This document shows, in pieces, positions 25,540-34,732 of a DNA stretch of 46,219 bases (within the stretch, counting starts at the first letter, position 1; each line of letters opens with the position of its first letter). Source of the stretch: Clostridiales bacterium UBA6114 (GTDB lineage: Bacteria; Bacillota; Clostridia; Oscillospirales; Butyricicoccaceae); contig DIWE01000012.1 of assembly GCA_002423435.1 (NCBI GenBank), positions 3,151 to 49,369 of the forward strand. Direction: 5' to 3'. The position numbers and the translations under genes were made by a program. The notes under the pieces are model-generated. The model saw only the letters and a program-made list of their open reading frames with translations. It did no database searches and was not told the DNA's origin.

Positions 25540-25804
25540 GCTACTTTGGGCTTTTCCCGCCGCTTTATCCATATTCGGCTTTTGCCTCGCCGCCTATGAC
25601 AAGCTCGCCGCGGTCAGAGGGAAAAGCCGCGTGCCGGAGAGGACGCTTTTTCTGGCCGCCTTTCTTTTCGGCGCATTCGGGATGTATTTGTCGATGCTCC
25701 TTTTCCGGCATAAAACGAGGAAGAAGCGGTTTATGATCCTGCTGCCGATTCTTATTGCGGCGCAGGCGGTGCTTATCGTGGAGCTTTCCGCAATATGGCA
25801 ATAG
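25529..25804 (+). CDS. Small DUF1294 membrane protein
   Basis: A 91-residue membrane protein of the DUF1294 family, recognised by the run AAYDKLAA, RVPERTLFLAAFLFGAFGMYLSMLLFRHKTRKKRF, with three or four hydrophobic segments. Function in this family is unknown. I chose ATG 25529, which overlaps the HD gene end; a longer N-terminus from 25463 would only be read from the other gene's frame and lacks membrane character. Confidence 0.8.
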   Translation: MGNELLWAFPAALSIFGFCLAAYDKLAAVRGKSRVPERTLFLAAFLFGAFGMYLSMLLFRHKTRKKRFMILLPILIAAQAVLIVELSAIWQ

Positions 25805-26168
25805 CCGCGAAAGAAAATCTTCCGCGGCTAAGCCATGCGATGCAATTGCGGCTGAGAGCTCAGTTTAACATGTGGCATATGTTTTTTGCTGTTGACTCAA
25901 AGAGCATTACAGCCCCATTTGGTATTTCTCGCGGGGCTGCATAAAAGCTATACAGCCCCGGTATATCAAACAGCAGCGGATGAAGTCACCCGCGACGGAT
26001 TAAAAAGCCGGATAAAACGGGCGGGAGGACGGCACCGCACGCTGGAATTTTCCGCTGCTAATAAACTATATGCAAAGGCACGAAAGCCTGTTACCGCCGC
26101 GTTTTTGAGGTATATTCAGCGCGCGCGGAAAAAGTAATAAAAACGGGACATAATGGAGTGAAAAGATC
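25805..26168. other. Intergenic stretch before rpe with competing hairpins
   Basis: About 360 bases. At the left TAGCCGCG and CGCGGCTA (around 25803-25830) form a hairpin after the DUF1294 gene. Further on, GGGGCTG (25933-25939) can pair with either of two flanking CAGCCCC copies (25910-25916 and 25953-25959). An 83-codon frame (25886-26137) has a basic, repetitive product with no recognisable family and no good ribosome site; I do not call it a gene. Confidence 0.55.
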
Positions 26169-26813
26169 ATGAAGCTTGCGCCCTCAATATTATCGGCGGA
26201 TTTTGCAAATCTTGCAGGAGATTTAAGGCTCATCGGAGAGGCCGGAGCGCGGATGGTACATATTGACGTAATGGATGGGCATTTTGTGCCCAACCTGACC
26301 ATCGGCGCGCCCGTCGTCAAGGCAATCCGCAAGGTCACGGACCTCATATTCGACGTCCACCTGATGATCTCCGAGCCCGACCGCTACATCGATGACTTTA
26401 TAAAAGCCGGAGCCGACATCATCACCGTGCATCTGGAGTCCGAGGGCAACACCAAGGATCAAATCCTGAGGATCAAAAAGGGCGGGGTGAAGGCGGCGGT
26501 CGCGGTAAAGCCGAATACGCCTGTAGAGGAACTCCTTGACCTCCTGCCGATGCTCGACATGGCGCTTGTCATGACGGTGGAGCCGGGCTTCGGCGGACAG
26601 GCGCTGATCCCTTCGGCTCTTGACAAGGTCCGCCGGCTCAGGCGCGAGATCGACGAAAAGCGTTACCCCTGCGAGATTCAGGTAGACGGGGGTGTCACGC
26701 TCGAAAACGCCGGCGAGCTTAGAAGGACGGGCGTCGACATTATCGTCGCGGGCTCGGCGGTTTTCGGAGCCGCCGACGTGGAAGCCACGGTGAAAGAGTT
26801 TTTGGAAATATAG
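26169..26813 (+). CDS. rpe: Ribulose-phosphate 3-epimerase
   Basis: A 214-residue TIM-barrel epimerase interconverting ribulose 5-phosphate and xylulose 5-phosphate in the pentose phosphate pathway. Seen: the start LAPSILSADFANLAGDL with the catalytic Asp, HIDVMDGHFVPNLTIG with metal-binding His and Asp, DVHLMI, MTVEPGFGGQ, QVDGGV with the second catalytic Asp, and VAGSAVFGA of the phosphate site. Length is normal. It stands alone; in many Firmicutes it follows rsgA, which is not here. ATG 26169 follows GGAGTG. Confidence 0.97.
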   Translation: MKLAPSILSADFANLAGDLRLIGEAGARMVHIDVMDGHFVPNLTIGAPVVKAIRKVTDLIFDVHLMISEPDRYIDDFIKAGADIITVHLESEGNTKDQILRIKKGGVKAAVAVKPNTPVEELLDLLPMLDMALVMTVEPGFGGQALIPSALDKVRRLRREIDEKRYPCEIQVDGGVTLENAGELRRTGVDIIVAGSAVFGAADVEATVKEFLEI

Positions 26814-26827
26814 CAGGTTATATGAAA

Positions 26828-26855
26828 GCCCCGCGCCTTTTGTTTGGCGCGGGGC
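26828..26855 (+). terminator. rpe terminator hairpin
   Basis: GCCCCGCGCC (26828-26837 region) pairs with GGCGCGGGGC across a T-rich loop, about 14 bases after the rpe stop. The plus-strand tail is not T-rich, so another hairpin with a T run (26889-26915) may complete termination. Confidence 0.7.
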
Positions 26856-26879
26856 ATAGACTATAGAAAAAGTATCTTC

Positions 26880-27084
26880 GGAGATTGTAAAGGGGCCAAT
26901 GCCCCTTTATTTTTGATATGTCCGAAGGCGGACATGCGCCGCCGTAGGGACACCATGGCCTGCGGCCATCGGGCCGCAGCCGCCTGCGCATTGCGCAGGC
27001 GAGGGGGGTATCAAAGCCGGGACAAGGCCCGGCTTTATATCCAGGGGGGACGGCGTCCCCCCCTGGAAAGCTGTTCAGGAGATT
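26880..27084 (-). repeat. Hairpin-chain element, copy 1
   Basis: Oriented on the minus strand, it reads as successive hairpins: CCAGGGGGGACG with its complement (27041-27066), AAAGCCGGG/CCCGGCTTT (27013-27036), GCCTGCGC/GCGCAGGC (26982-27000), a GGCCTGCGGCC hairpin (26957-26980), then the conserved stem-loop at 26920-26951 (GTCC outer and GGCGG/CCGCC inner stem, loop CGCATGT on the minus strand), and AAAGGGGC/GCCCCTTT (26889-26908). The region 26889-26960 is clearly homologous to copy 3 in reverse. The first hairpin of copies 2 and 3 is missing. A 7-bp direct repeat GGAGATT flanks it (26880-26886, 27078-27084); this is weak evidence for a boundary. Confidence 0.75.
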
Positions 27085-27248
27085 AGGCCTTGTTTGTAAA
27101 ATCCCTGCGCCCGTCTTTCCGCCGAATTTTACGCCTGGCTGCGTTAAATTTTCTTGCTATAAACAAATTATACCTGCAAAAATTTGCCTTGCCCGACGCA
27201 AAATTCTTAAGGAATTCCGTACACACTGATTTTACAAACAGGGCTTAG
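27083..27248. repeat. Imperfect palindromic element, copy B (MITE-like)
   Basis: The left end (TTGTTTGTAAAATC, ~27090-27103) matches the reverse complement of the right end (GATTTTACAAACAG, ~27228-27241); arms of roughly 65 bases pair imperfectly around a loop near 27157-27175. Core 27142-27193 matches copy A at 49 of 52 positions, and CGCCCGTCTTT is shared on the left arm. The outer right end runs into the pncB stop codon (TAA on the minus strand, 27247-27245). It probably acts as the pncB 3' hairpin. Confidence 0.85.
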
Positions 27249-28699
27249 TAGGCTTGCAGCAGGCTCTGTTTGATGTCCCAAAGCTTTTTTGAGAGGTCGA
27301 CGTAATATCTGTGCGGGTTTTCAAACCGGGTGACCTCGCTCCAGAGGGTGTCCACCTGGCTCAGGCAATAGGCCTGGAGGCTCTCGATGCTCTTCTTCTG
27401 ATAAACGCACTTCCCTTTTATGAAAAGCGGCTCGAGAAGCGGCCGCGCGTAGAAATTCGACACCAGCTTTTTCTTCCAGTTGTACATCGGGTCAAAGAGC
27501 AGATATGGCTTGTCCTCCGGAATGCTTTCGTCGAAAAGTGTCACGACGTCGGCGATCGCCTTGTTGTTTTTTCTGTCGTAAAGCCTGTGGACCTGTTTGA
27601 AATGCGGGGTTGTGATCTTCTCGACGTTTTCGCTGATTTTGATTTTGGGGATGATTTCTCCGTTTTCATCTTCGACGGCGGCGAGCTTGTACACGCCTCC
27701 GAAGACCGGCTCGCTTCTCGAGGTGATCAGGCGCTCGCCGATCCCGAAGGAATCGATGCAGGCGCCCTGCACGAGTAAGTCGCGGATGATAAATTCGTCG
27801 AGGGAGTTTGAGGCCATGATCTTTGCGTCCGGATATCCGGCGTCGTCGAGCATGGCCCGCGCTTTTTTGGAGAGATAGGCGATATCGCCGGAATCGAGGC
27901 GGATGCCCTTCATGCGGCGGCCCTTCGGCTCAAGGACATCCCGCGAGGCCTTTATGGCGTTGGGGATGCCCAATTTCAGCGCGTTGTACGTATCGACGAG
28001 AAACACACAGTTTTCGGGGTAAATCTCCGCATACGCGCAGAAAGCGTCGTATTCGCAGGAGAACGCCTGCACCCAGGAGTGCGCCATCGTCCCGACGGCC
28101 GGCACGCCGAAATCGCGGTCGACCATGACACAGGAGGTGCCCTTGCAGCCGCCGATAAAGGCCGCCCGGGCGCCTAAGATCGAGCCGTCGCCGCCCTGCG
28201 CCCTGCGCGACCCGAATTCGAAGACCGGGCGCTCCCCGGCCGCGCGCACCATGCGGTTTGCCTTGGTCGCGATCAGGCTCTGATGGTTGATCGTCAGAAG
28301 GACCATCGTCTCGATAAACTGGGCCTGGATAATCGGCCCGCGCACCGTTACGATCGGCTCGCCCGGGAAAATAGGAGTGCCCTCCGGGATCGCCCAGACG
28401 TCGCACTCAAACCGGAAATTTTCGAGATACGAGAGAAACCGCTCGTCGAAGATCCCCTTTGAGCGCATATAGCCGATGTCCTCGGGAGTAAATTTCAGGG
28501 TTTTTAAGTATTCGACAAGCTGTTCGATGCCGGCGATGATCGCGTATCCGCCGTCGTCCGGAACCTTTCGGAAGAACATATCGAAATACGCGGTTTTGTC
28601 CCCGATTCCTTTGACGAAATATCCGTTTACCATGGTGAATTCGTAGAAATCGGTGAGCATCGTCAGATTCGCGCGAAAATTGAAACAGTCGTCCTGCAT
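27245..28699 (-). CDS. pncB: Nicotinate phosphoribosyltransferase
   Basis: A 484-residue enzyme making nicotinate mononucleotide from nicotinate and PRPP in NAD salvage. Seen: LTDFYEFTMVNGYF at the N-terminus, EFGSRRAQGGDG, GTMAHSWVQAF (the segment with the His phosphorylated during ATP hydrolysis), FLVDTYNAL, GIRLDSGDIAYLSKKAR, and ASNSLDE. The length and motifs fit the longer Firmicute type of the family. ATG 28699 follows AAGGTG. It is the second gene of a minus-strand pair with an alpha/beta hydrolase 13 bases upstream. Confidence 0.95.
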   Translation of the reverse strand: MQDDCFNFRANLTMLTDFYEFTMVNGYFVKGIGDKTAYFDMFFRKVPDDGGYAIIAGIEQLVEYLKTLKFTPEDIGYMRSKGIFDERFLSYLENFRFECDVWAIPEGTPIFPGEPIVTVRGPIIQAQFIETMVLLTINHQSLIATKANRMVRAAGERPVFEFGSRRAQGGDGSILGARAAFIGGCKGTSCVMVDRDFGVPAVGTMAHSWVQAFSCEYDAFCAYAEIYPENCVFLVDTYNALKLGIPNAIKASRDVLEPKGRRMKGIRLDSGDIAYLSKKARAMLDDAGYPDAKIMASNSLDEFIIRDLLVQGACIDSFGIGERLITSRSEPVFGGVYKLAAVEDENGEIIPKIKISENVEKITTPHFKQVHRLYDRKNNKAIADVVTLFDESIPEDKPYLLFDPMYNWKKKLVSNFYARPLLEPLFIKGKCVYQKKSIESLQAYCLSQVDTLWSEVTRFENPHRYYVDLSKKLWDIKQSLLQAY

Positions 28700-28712
28700 G
28701 GTGGCACCTTCT

Positions 28713-29588
28713 TTATTGATGTATATTTATGCATTCATTTTCATTTTTCTGTATATTTTCCGGAGACGGGCAGAACCGGTCAAGCCACAGGCACATGTCG
28801 CCGATCAGCTTTGCAAAGCCCGGTTCGTTCAGCGCTTCGTGGCGCAGTCCCGGAAGCTCCCGGTAGGTGCAGAGCCCGCCCGCTTTTCTGGCGAAGCGGC
28901 GGCTGCCGGCGGGCGAGCAGATGCGGTCGTCCGAGCCGTGCATCAGGTAGACGGGCTTTCGGCGCTCGCCCGCGCGCGAAAGGATCTCGGCGGCGTCGGC
29001 GAGCCGTTCGAAGGCGGTCAGAGGGCTTATATAGGGGTGGACCAGCGGGTCGTTTAAGTATTTTTCCCTCACCGAGGGGTCGACCGCGAAATCCTTCGGA
29101 TCGACGGATTTTAAGTTTTTGTATTTCGGAAAGGTGCGCTTTGCGAGATAGTACGCCGCAAGCCTGGCCGTCGAGGCCGAGTCGCCCAGGACGATCCACG
29201 GCGCGTTTACGAGATAGGCCGCGACGCGGGGATGGTCCTTGACCAGGCGGTAATAAAGGGCGAGGTTTCCGCCCATCGAGTGGCCGAATAGGAAAGCGGG
29301 CGAGTCGGGGCAGTGGACCGACGCGACGGTGACCAGAGAGTCGATGTCGGACAGGATCTCGTGCCGTTTTCCGATATAGCCGACGGGCCCCGGCGAATGG
29401 CCGTGCCCCTGCATGTCGAACGCGAAGACGGAAAAGCCCCGGCGGCCCCATTCCTCGGCGATATGGGAAAAGCGCATGCAGTGGTCGCCGATGCCGTGCA
29501 GAAGGCAGATCACGCCGCGCGGGGCGCTCGTTTCCCAGAAATAGCCCGCGAGCTCCCGCTTGCAGCTTCGAAGAGTAAACTGCTGCAA
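28713..29588 (-). CDS. Alpha/beta hydrolase, monoacylglycerol lipase-like
   Basis: A 291-residue serine hydrolase of the serine aminopeptidase S33 / monoglyceride lipase group. Seen: LLHGIGDHCMRFSHIAEEW (oxyanion region), FAFDMQGHGHSPG, the nucleophile elbow GHSMGGNLAL, the Asp in MHGSDDRICSP, and His in LRHEALNE; so the Ser-Asp-His triad is complete. No signal peptide; probably cytoplasmic. The likely substrates are monoacylglycerols or similar lipid esters. I chose TTG at 29588, six bases after GGAGGGGA; longer N-termini would include the promoter. Confidence 0.85.
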   Translation of the reverse strand: MQQFTLRSCKRELAGYFWETSAPRGVICLLHGIGDHCMRFSHIAEEWGRRGFSVFAFDMQGHGHSPGPVGYIGKRHEILSDIDSLVTVASVHCPDSPAFLFGHSMGGNLALYYRLVKDHPRVAAYLVNAPWIVLGDSASTARLAAYYLAKRTFPKYKNLKSVDPKDFAVDPSVREKYLNDPLVHPYISPLTAFERLADAAEILSRAGERRKPVYLMHGSDDRICSPAGSRRFARKAGGLCTYRELPGLRHEALNEPGFAKLIGDMCLWLDRFCPSPENIQKNENECINIHQ

Positions 29589-29626
29589 AAAAAATCCCCT
29601 CCGCGTTTTTTGATGATTTATTTTAC

Positions 29627-29654
29627 AGTATATCACGTTTTTTGCCGGTTGAAA
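29627..29654 (-). promoter_or_regulatory. Promoter of the alpha/beta hydrolase-pncB pair
   Basis: On the minus strand TTTCAA (29654-29649) and TATACT (29632-29627) with a 16-base spacer, about 40 bases before the start codon. Confidence 0.6.
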
Positions 29655-29719
29655 CAGGCAATGGTGCAAAACATACAGGAAAACCCGGAAAGCGGGGGTA
29701 AAAAAAGGAAAGATTACTG

Positions 29720-29748
29720 TTGCATATTCTTGCGCTATCATTTATAAT
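29720..29748 (+). promoter_or_regulatory. Promoter of the arginine cluster
   Basis: TTGCAT (29720-29725) and TATAAT (29743-29748) with a 17-base spacer, ~30 bases before argG. A+T-rich sequence around the -10 could hold an ArgR box, but I could not identify a clear one. Confidence 0.75.
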
Positions 29749-29780
29749 TATAAAAAACAGGACTTAAGGGGGAGATCAGT

Positions 29781-31025
<1,245 letters not shown>

Positions 31026-31126
31026 TCCGTTGGAAAACGTCCGCGACTGCGGCGGATACTTTGCGCGGGCCTTCGGGAGCATCCCGCCGACCCGTCTGGT
31101 TTATCGACTGAAAGGTAAGTGATACC

Positions 31127-32509
31127 GTGAAGCTTTGGGCAGGCCGGTTCCAAAAGGAAACCGACTATCAGGTAAATGATTTCAACTCGTCGATTCAGTT
31201 CGACTTCCGCCTTTACGAGGAGGATATCAAAGGCTCGGTCGCCCATGCGGCGATGCTCGGGGAGACCGGGGTGATCGCGAAGGAGGAAGCCGAAAAGATC
31301 GTCGCGGGGCTTAACCAGATCTTAAAGGACATTGAGGATAAAAAGGTGGAATTCTCGGCGGAGAACGAGGATATCCATATGAATGTCGAAAGGCTCCTGA
31401 CCGAGCGCATCGGCGATACCGGAAAGCGCCTGCACACCGCGCGCAGCCGGAACGACCAGGTGGCGCTCGATTTAAGGCTGTATCTCAAAAAGGAAATCGA
31501 AAATCTAAAAGCAATCCTGATCTCGTTTGAGAAAGCGCTTTGCAAGAAGGCAAGGCAGCACCTCGACACCGTCATGCCGGGGTACACCCATCTCCAGAGG
31601 GCGCAGCCGTCGACCTACGCGCATTACCTGATGGCTTACGCCGAAATGTTCCGGCGCGACCTCGGGCGGCTTTCCGACTGTTTTGACCGCATGGATGAGC
31701 TTCCGCTCGGCTCGGGCGCGCTCTCGGCGACCACCTACCCGATCGACCGCGAGATGGTGCGTGATGCGCTGGGCTTTTCGCGAATCACGTCGAACAGCCT
31801 AGACGGCGTTTCCGACCGCGATTTTGTGATCGAGCTTGCGTCGGCGCTTTCCATCGTCATGATGCACCTGTCCCGGTTTTCCGAGGAGATCATCCTCTGG
31901 TGCTCCTTCGAATTCCGCTTCCTGGAGCTCGACGACGCCTTCTCGACCGGCTCGTCGATCATGCCGCAGAAGAAGAATCCAGACGTCGCGGAGCTTGCGC
32001 GGGGCAAGACCGGAAGGGTCTACGGGGATCTGATCACGCTTCTTACAATGATGAAGTCGCTGCCGCTCGCGTATAATAAGGATATGCAGGAGGACAAGGA
32101 AGCGATTTTCGACGCGGTCGACACCGTCAAGGAGTGCCTGAATGTCTTTATCCCGATGTTTGAAACGCTGGCGGTCAGAAAGGACCGGATGCGCGACGCG
32201 GCCTCGGAGGGCTTTATCAATGCGACCGATTGCGCCGACTACCTCGTGAAGAAGGGCGTGCCGTTTCGCGACGCGTATATGATCGTCGGGCGGCTCGTCA
32301 ATATGTGCATCAAAATGGACGAAAACCTGGAGACGCTGACCCTAAAGGATTTCCGCGCGATTTCCAGCGCGTTTGAGGACGACGTGTACGACGCGCTCTC
32401 ACTGCGCACCTGCGTAAACGAGCGGGACGTTCCGGGGGGACCCGCGGTTTCGGAGGTGACGCGCCAGATCGAGCGGATCGAGCGCTTTGTCGACGGGTTT
32501 GGAGACTGA
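31127..32509 (+). CDS. argH: Argininosuccinate lyase
   Basis: A 460-residue member of the fumarase/aspartase superfamily that splits argininosuccinate into arginine and fumarate. Seen: the start LWAGRFQKETDYQVNDFNSSIQ, HTARSRNDQVA, TVMPGYTHLQRAQPST, and the superfamily signature GSSIMPQKKNPD with the flexible catalytic Ser loop. GTG start at 31127. Last step of the pathway, encoded right after argG. Confidence 0.97.
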   Translation: MKLWAGRFQKETDYQVNDFNSSIQFDFRLYEEDIKGSVAHAAMLGETGVIAKEEAEKIVAGLNQILKDIEDKKVEFSAENEDIHMNVERLLTERIGDTGKRLHTARSRNDQVALDLRLYLKKEIENLKAILISFEKALCKKARQHLDTVMPGYTHLQRAQPSTYAHYLMAYAEMFRRDLGRLSDCFDRMDELPLGSGALSATTYPIDREMVRDALGFSRITSNSLDGVSDRDFVIELASALSIVMMHLSRFSEEIILWCSFEFRFLELDDAFSTGSSIMPQKKNPDVAELARGKTGRVYGDLITLLTMMKSLPLAYNKDMQEDKEAIFDAVDTVKECLNVFIPMFETLAVRKDRMRDAASEGFINATDCADYLVKKGVPFRDAYMIVGRLVNMCIKMDENLETLTLKDFRAISSAFEDDVYDALSLRTCVNERDVPGGPAVSEVTRQIERIERFVDGFGD

Positions 32510-32515
32510 TATGCT

Positions 32516-33466
32516 ATGAAAACGAAAGTATTTATCGACGGATCGGAAGGCACGACCGGGCTTCGGATCCATGAGCGTTTAAGCGCCCGGCCGGATATCG
32601 AGCTGATTCCGATTCGGGAGGCGCTGCGAAAGGACCCTTACGAGCGCCGCCGCCTGATAAACGGCTCCGACATCGTGTTTTTGTGCCTGCCGGACGCCGC
32701 CGCGAGGGAGGCCGTCGCGCTTGTGGAAAACGAAAGGGTGCGCATCGTCGACGCGTCCACCGCCCACAGGGTGGCCCCCGGCTGGGTTTACGGACTGCCC
32801 GAACTTTCCGAAGAGCGGCGCGGGGCGGTTAAGGACGCCAAGAGGCTGTCGGTGCCGGGCTGCCACGCGACCGGCTTCAATGTGCTCGTCTATCCTCTGA
32901 TCAAAATGGAGATCGCGCCGTTTTATTATCCGTTTTGCGCCCACTCCGTCACCGGCTACTCGGGCGGCGGGAAAAAGATGATCGCGGAGTATGAGGAAAA
33001 ACCGCTGAGGGCGGGCTTTGAGAGCCCGCGGCAGTATGCGATTTCCCAGAATCACAAGCACCTGCCCGAGATGCAGATCACCTGCGATTTGTCGTTTCCT
33101 CCGGCGTTTTGTCCGATCGTCTCGAATTTCTATGCGGGAATGGTCGTCACGGTGCCGATCCTGACGAGGCTTCTTGCAAAGAAGATGACGGCGCCTCAAA
33201 TGCATGCGTTTTTCGAGTCGTATTACAGGGATTCGAAATTGATTAAGGTAATGCCCTTTATGGGCGAGGGGGTGCTCGACCGCGGCTTTGTCGACGCGTC
33301 GGCGCTTTCCGGAAAAGATAGTCTGCAGCTCTTTGTCGCCGGGGCCGACGACCGGATCCTTTTGATGGCGCGTTTCGACAACCTCGGCAAGGGGGCGTCG
33401 GGCGCTGCCGTACAGTGCATGAACCTGATGCTCGGCATCGACGAATTAACGGGACTGAAACTTTGA
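32516..33466 (+). CDS. argC: N-acetyl-gamma-glutamyl-phosphate reductase, type 2
   Basis: A 316-residue NADPH-dependent reductase. The start VFIDGSEGTTGLRIHERL and the short length place it in the shorter type 2 ArgC group rather than the ~345-residue type 1. The catalytic Cys is in VPGCHATGFN (~117), and SVTGYSGGGKK and NHKHLPEM carry further active-site residues including the His. It reduces N-acetylglutamyl phosphate to the semialdehyde. ATG 32516 lies 11 bases after GGAG at the end of argH. Confidence 0.93.
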   Translation: MKTKVFIDGSEGTTGLRIHERLSARPDIELIPIREALRKDPYERRRLINGSDIVFLCLPDAAAREAVALVENERVRIVDASTAHRVAPGWVYGLPELSEERRGAVKDAKRLSVPGCHATGFNVLVYPLIKMEIAPFYYPFCAHSVTGYSGGGKKMIAEYEEKPLRAGFESPRQYAISQNHKHLPEMQITCDLSFPPAFCPIVSNFYAGMVVTVPILTRLLAKKMTAPQMHAFFESYYRDSKLIKVMPFMGEGVLDRGFVDASALSGKDSLQLFVAGADDRILLMARFDNLGKGASGAAVQCMNLMLGIDELTGLKL

Positions 33467-33497
33467 CTTTGCTTCAACGAAAGGAATGGTCATATTT

Positions 33498-34712
33498 ATG
33501 AAACATCTGACCGGAGGGGTATGCGCGCCGGAGGGGTTTACGGCCTCGGGCGTCCATTGCGGCATCCGTAAAAACAAGCTGAAAAAAGATCTCGCCCTGA
33601 TATACTCCGATGTGGAATGCGCGACGGCGGCCGTTTACACGCTGAACAAGGTCAAAGCGGCCCCGGTTTACGTTACGATGGAAAACCTCGAATTCGGTAT
33701 TTCCCAGGCAATCATCTGCAACAGCGGCAACGCAAACGCGTGCGCGCCCGATGGGAATGAAAACGCGAGAAGGACCTGCGATGTCCTCGCCGACGCCCTG
33801 CACATCCACAAGCGCGACGTCGTGGTCGGGTCGACCGGAGTAATCGGCGAGCGGCTGAACGTCGAAGCGATTGAAAAAGGGATTCCCGCCCTGATAAAGG
33901 GCCTGTCGAAAAACGGCTCGGGCGACGCGGCCGAGGCGATCATGACGACCGACACGACGAAAAAGGAAATCGCCGTCGAAATTTTCATCGGCAAAAAGCG
34001 CGTCAAAATCGGCGCGATTGCAAAGGGAAGCGGCATGATCCACCCGAACATGGGGACGATGCTCTCGTTTGTCACGACCGACTGCGCGATCACGCAGGAA
34101 ATGCTGCAAAAAGCGCTGTCCGAATCGGCGAGGAAAAGCTACAACCGCGTCAGCATCGACGGGGACACGTCGACCAACGACATGTGCACCGTGATGGCGA
34201 GCGGCCTCGCCGGAAACGACCTGATCGAGTGGCAGGACGAGAACTACGAGGCGTTTTTCGAGGGCCTTCACTATGTAAACACCTATCTCTCCCGCGAGCT
34301 CGCTCGCGACGGCGAGGGCGCGACGAAGCTTCTGACCTGCACCGTCAAGCGCGCGCGCGCAGAGGAAAGCGCCGAGCGGATCGCAAAGTCGGTCATCTCG
34401 TCGTCGCTTGTCAAGGCCGCGATGTTTGGCTCGGACGCAAACTGGGGCCGCGTCTTGTGCGCGATGGGCTATTCCAAGGCGCCGTTTCGGCCGGAATACG
34501 TCGATATCGACTTCTCGTCGGCCGCGGGTACGATTGACGTGTGCAAGGACGGCGCGGGGCTTCTGTTCGACGAGGCCCTCGCAAAAAAGATCCTCTCCGA
34601 GCGGGAAGTGACGATCGGGATCGACCTAAAGGAGGGGGACGCGGAGGCCTCGGCCTGGGGCTGCGACCTCACCTACGATTACGTCAAGATAAACGGCGAT
34701 TACAGGACCTGA
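33498..34712 (+). CDS. argJ: Glutamate N-acetyltransferase / amino-acid acetyltransferase ArgJ
   Basis: A 404-residue self-cleaving ArgJ. It moves the acetyl group from acetylornithine to glutamate and so makes the pathway cyclic; bifunctional forms also use acetyl-CoA. Seen: GGVCAPEGF at the N-terminus, NSGNANAC, STGVIGERL, AKGSGMIHPN and the autocleavage site GTMLSF (nucleophile Thr, ~190), which yields alpha and beta chains. Whether it is mono- or bifunctional cannot be told; no argA is seen. I chose ATG 33498; ATG 33486 is too near the AAAGGA site. Confidence 0.95.
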   Translation: MKHLTGGVCAPEGFTASGVHCGIRKNKLKKDLALIYSDVECATAAVYTLNKVKAAPVYVTMENLEFGISQAIICNSGNANACAPDGNENARRTCDVLADALHIHKRDVVVGSTGVIGERLNVEAIEKGIPALIKGLSKNGSGDAAEAIMTTDTTKKEIAVEIFIGKKRVKIGAIAKGSGMIHPNMGTMLSFVTTDCAITQEMLQKALSESARKSYNRVSIDGDTSTNDMCTVMASGLAGNDLIEWQDENYEAFFEGLHYVNTYLSRELARDGEGATKLLTCTVKRARAEESAERIAKSVISSSLVKAAMFGSDANWGRVLCAMGYSKAPFRPEYVDIDFSSAAGTIDVCKDGAGLLFDEALAKKILSEREVTIGIDLKEGDAEASAWGCDLTYDYVKINGDYRT

Positions 34713-34732
34713 AATAAGGAGAGAGGGCGGAA

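Noticed and set aside
25886..26137. An 83-codon frame before rpe
   Set aside because: No ribosome site, no recognised family, basic composition; overlaps the competing hairpins.
26844..27086. An 80-codon frame with basic, Arg/Gly-rich product
   Set aside because: It lies wholly in hairpin-chain copy 1; similar Arg-rich frames arise in the other copies from the GC-rich hairpins (for example 37853-38062 and 43267-43536) and none has a ribosome site.
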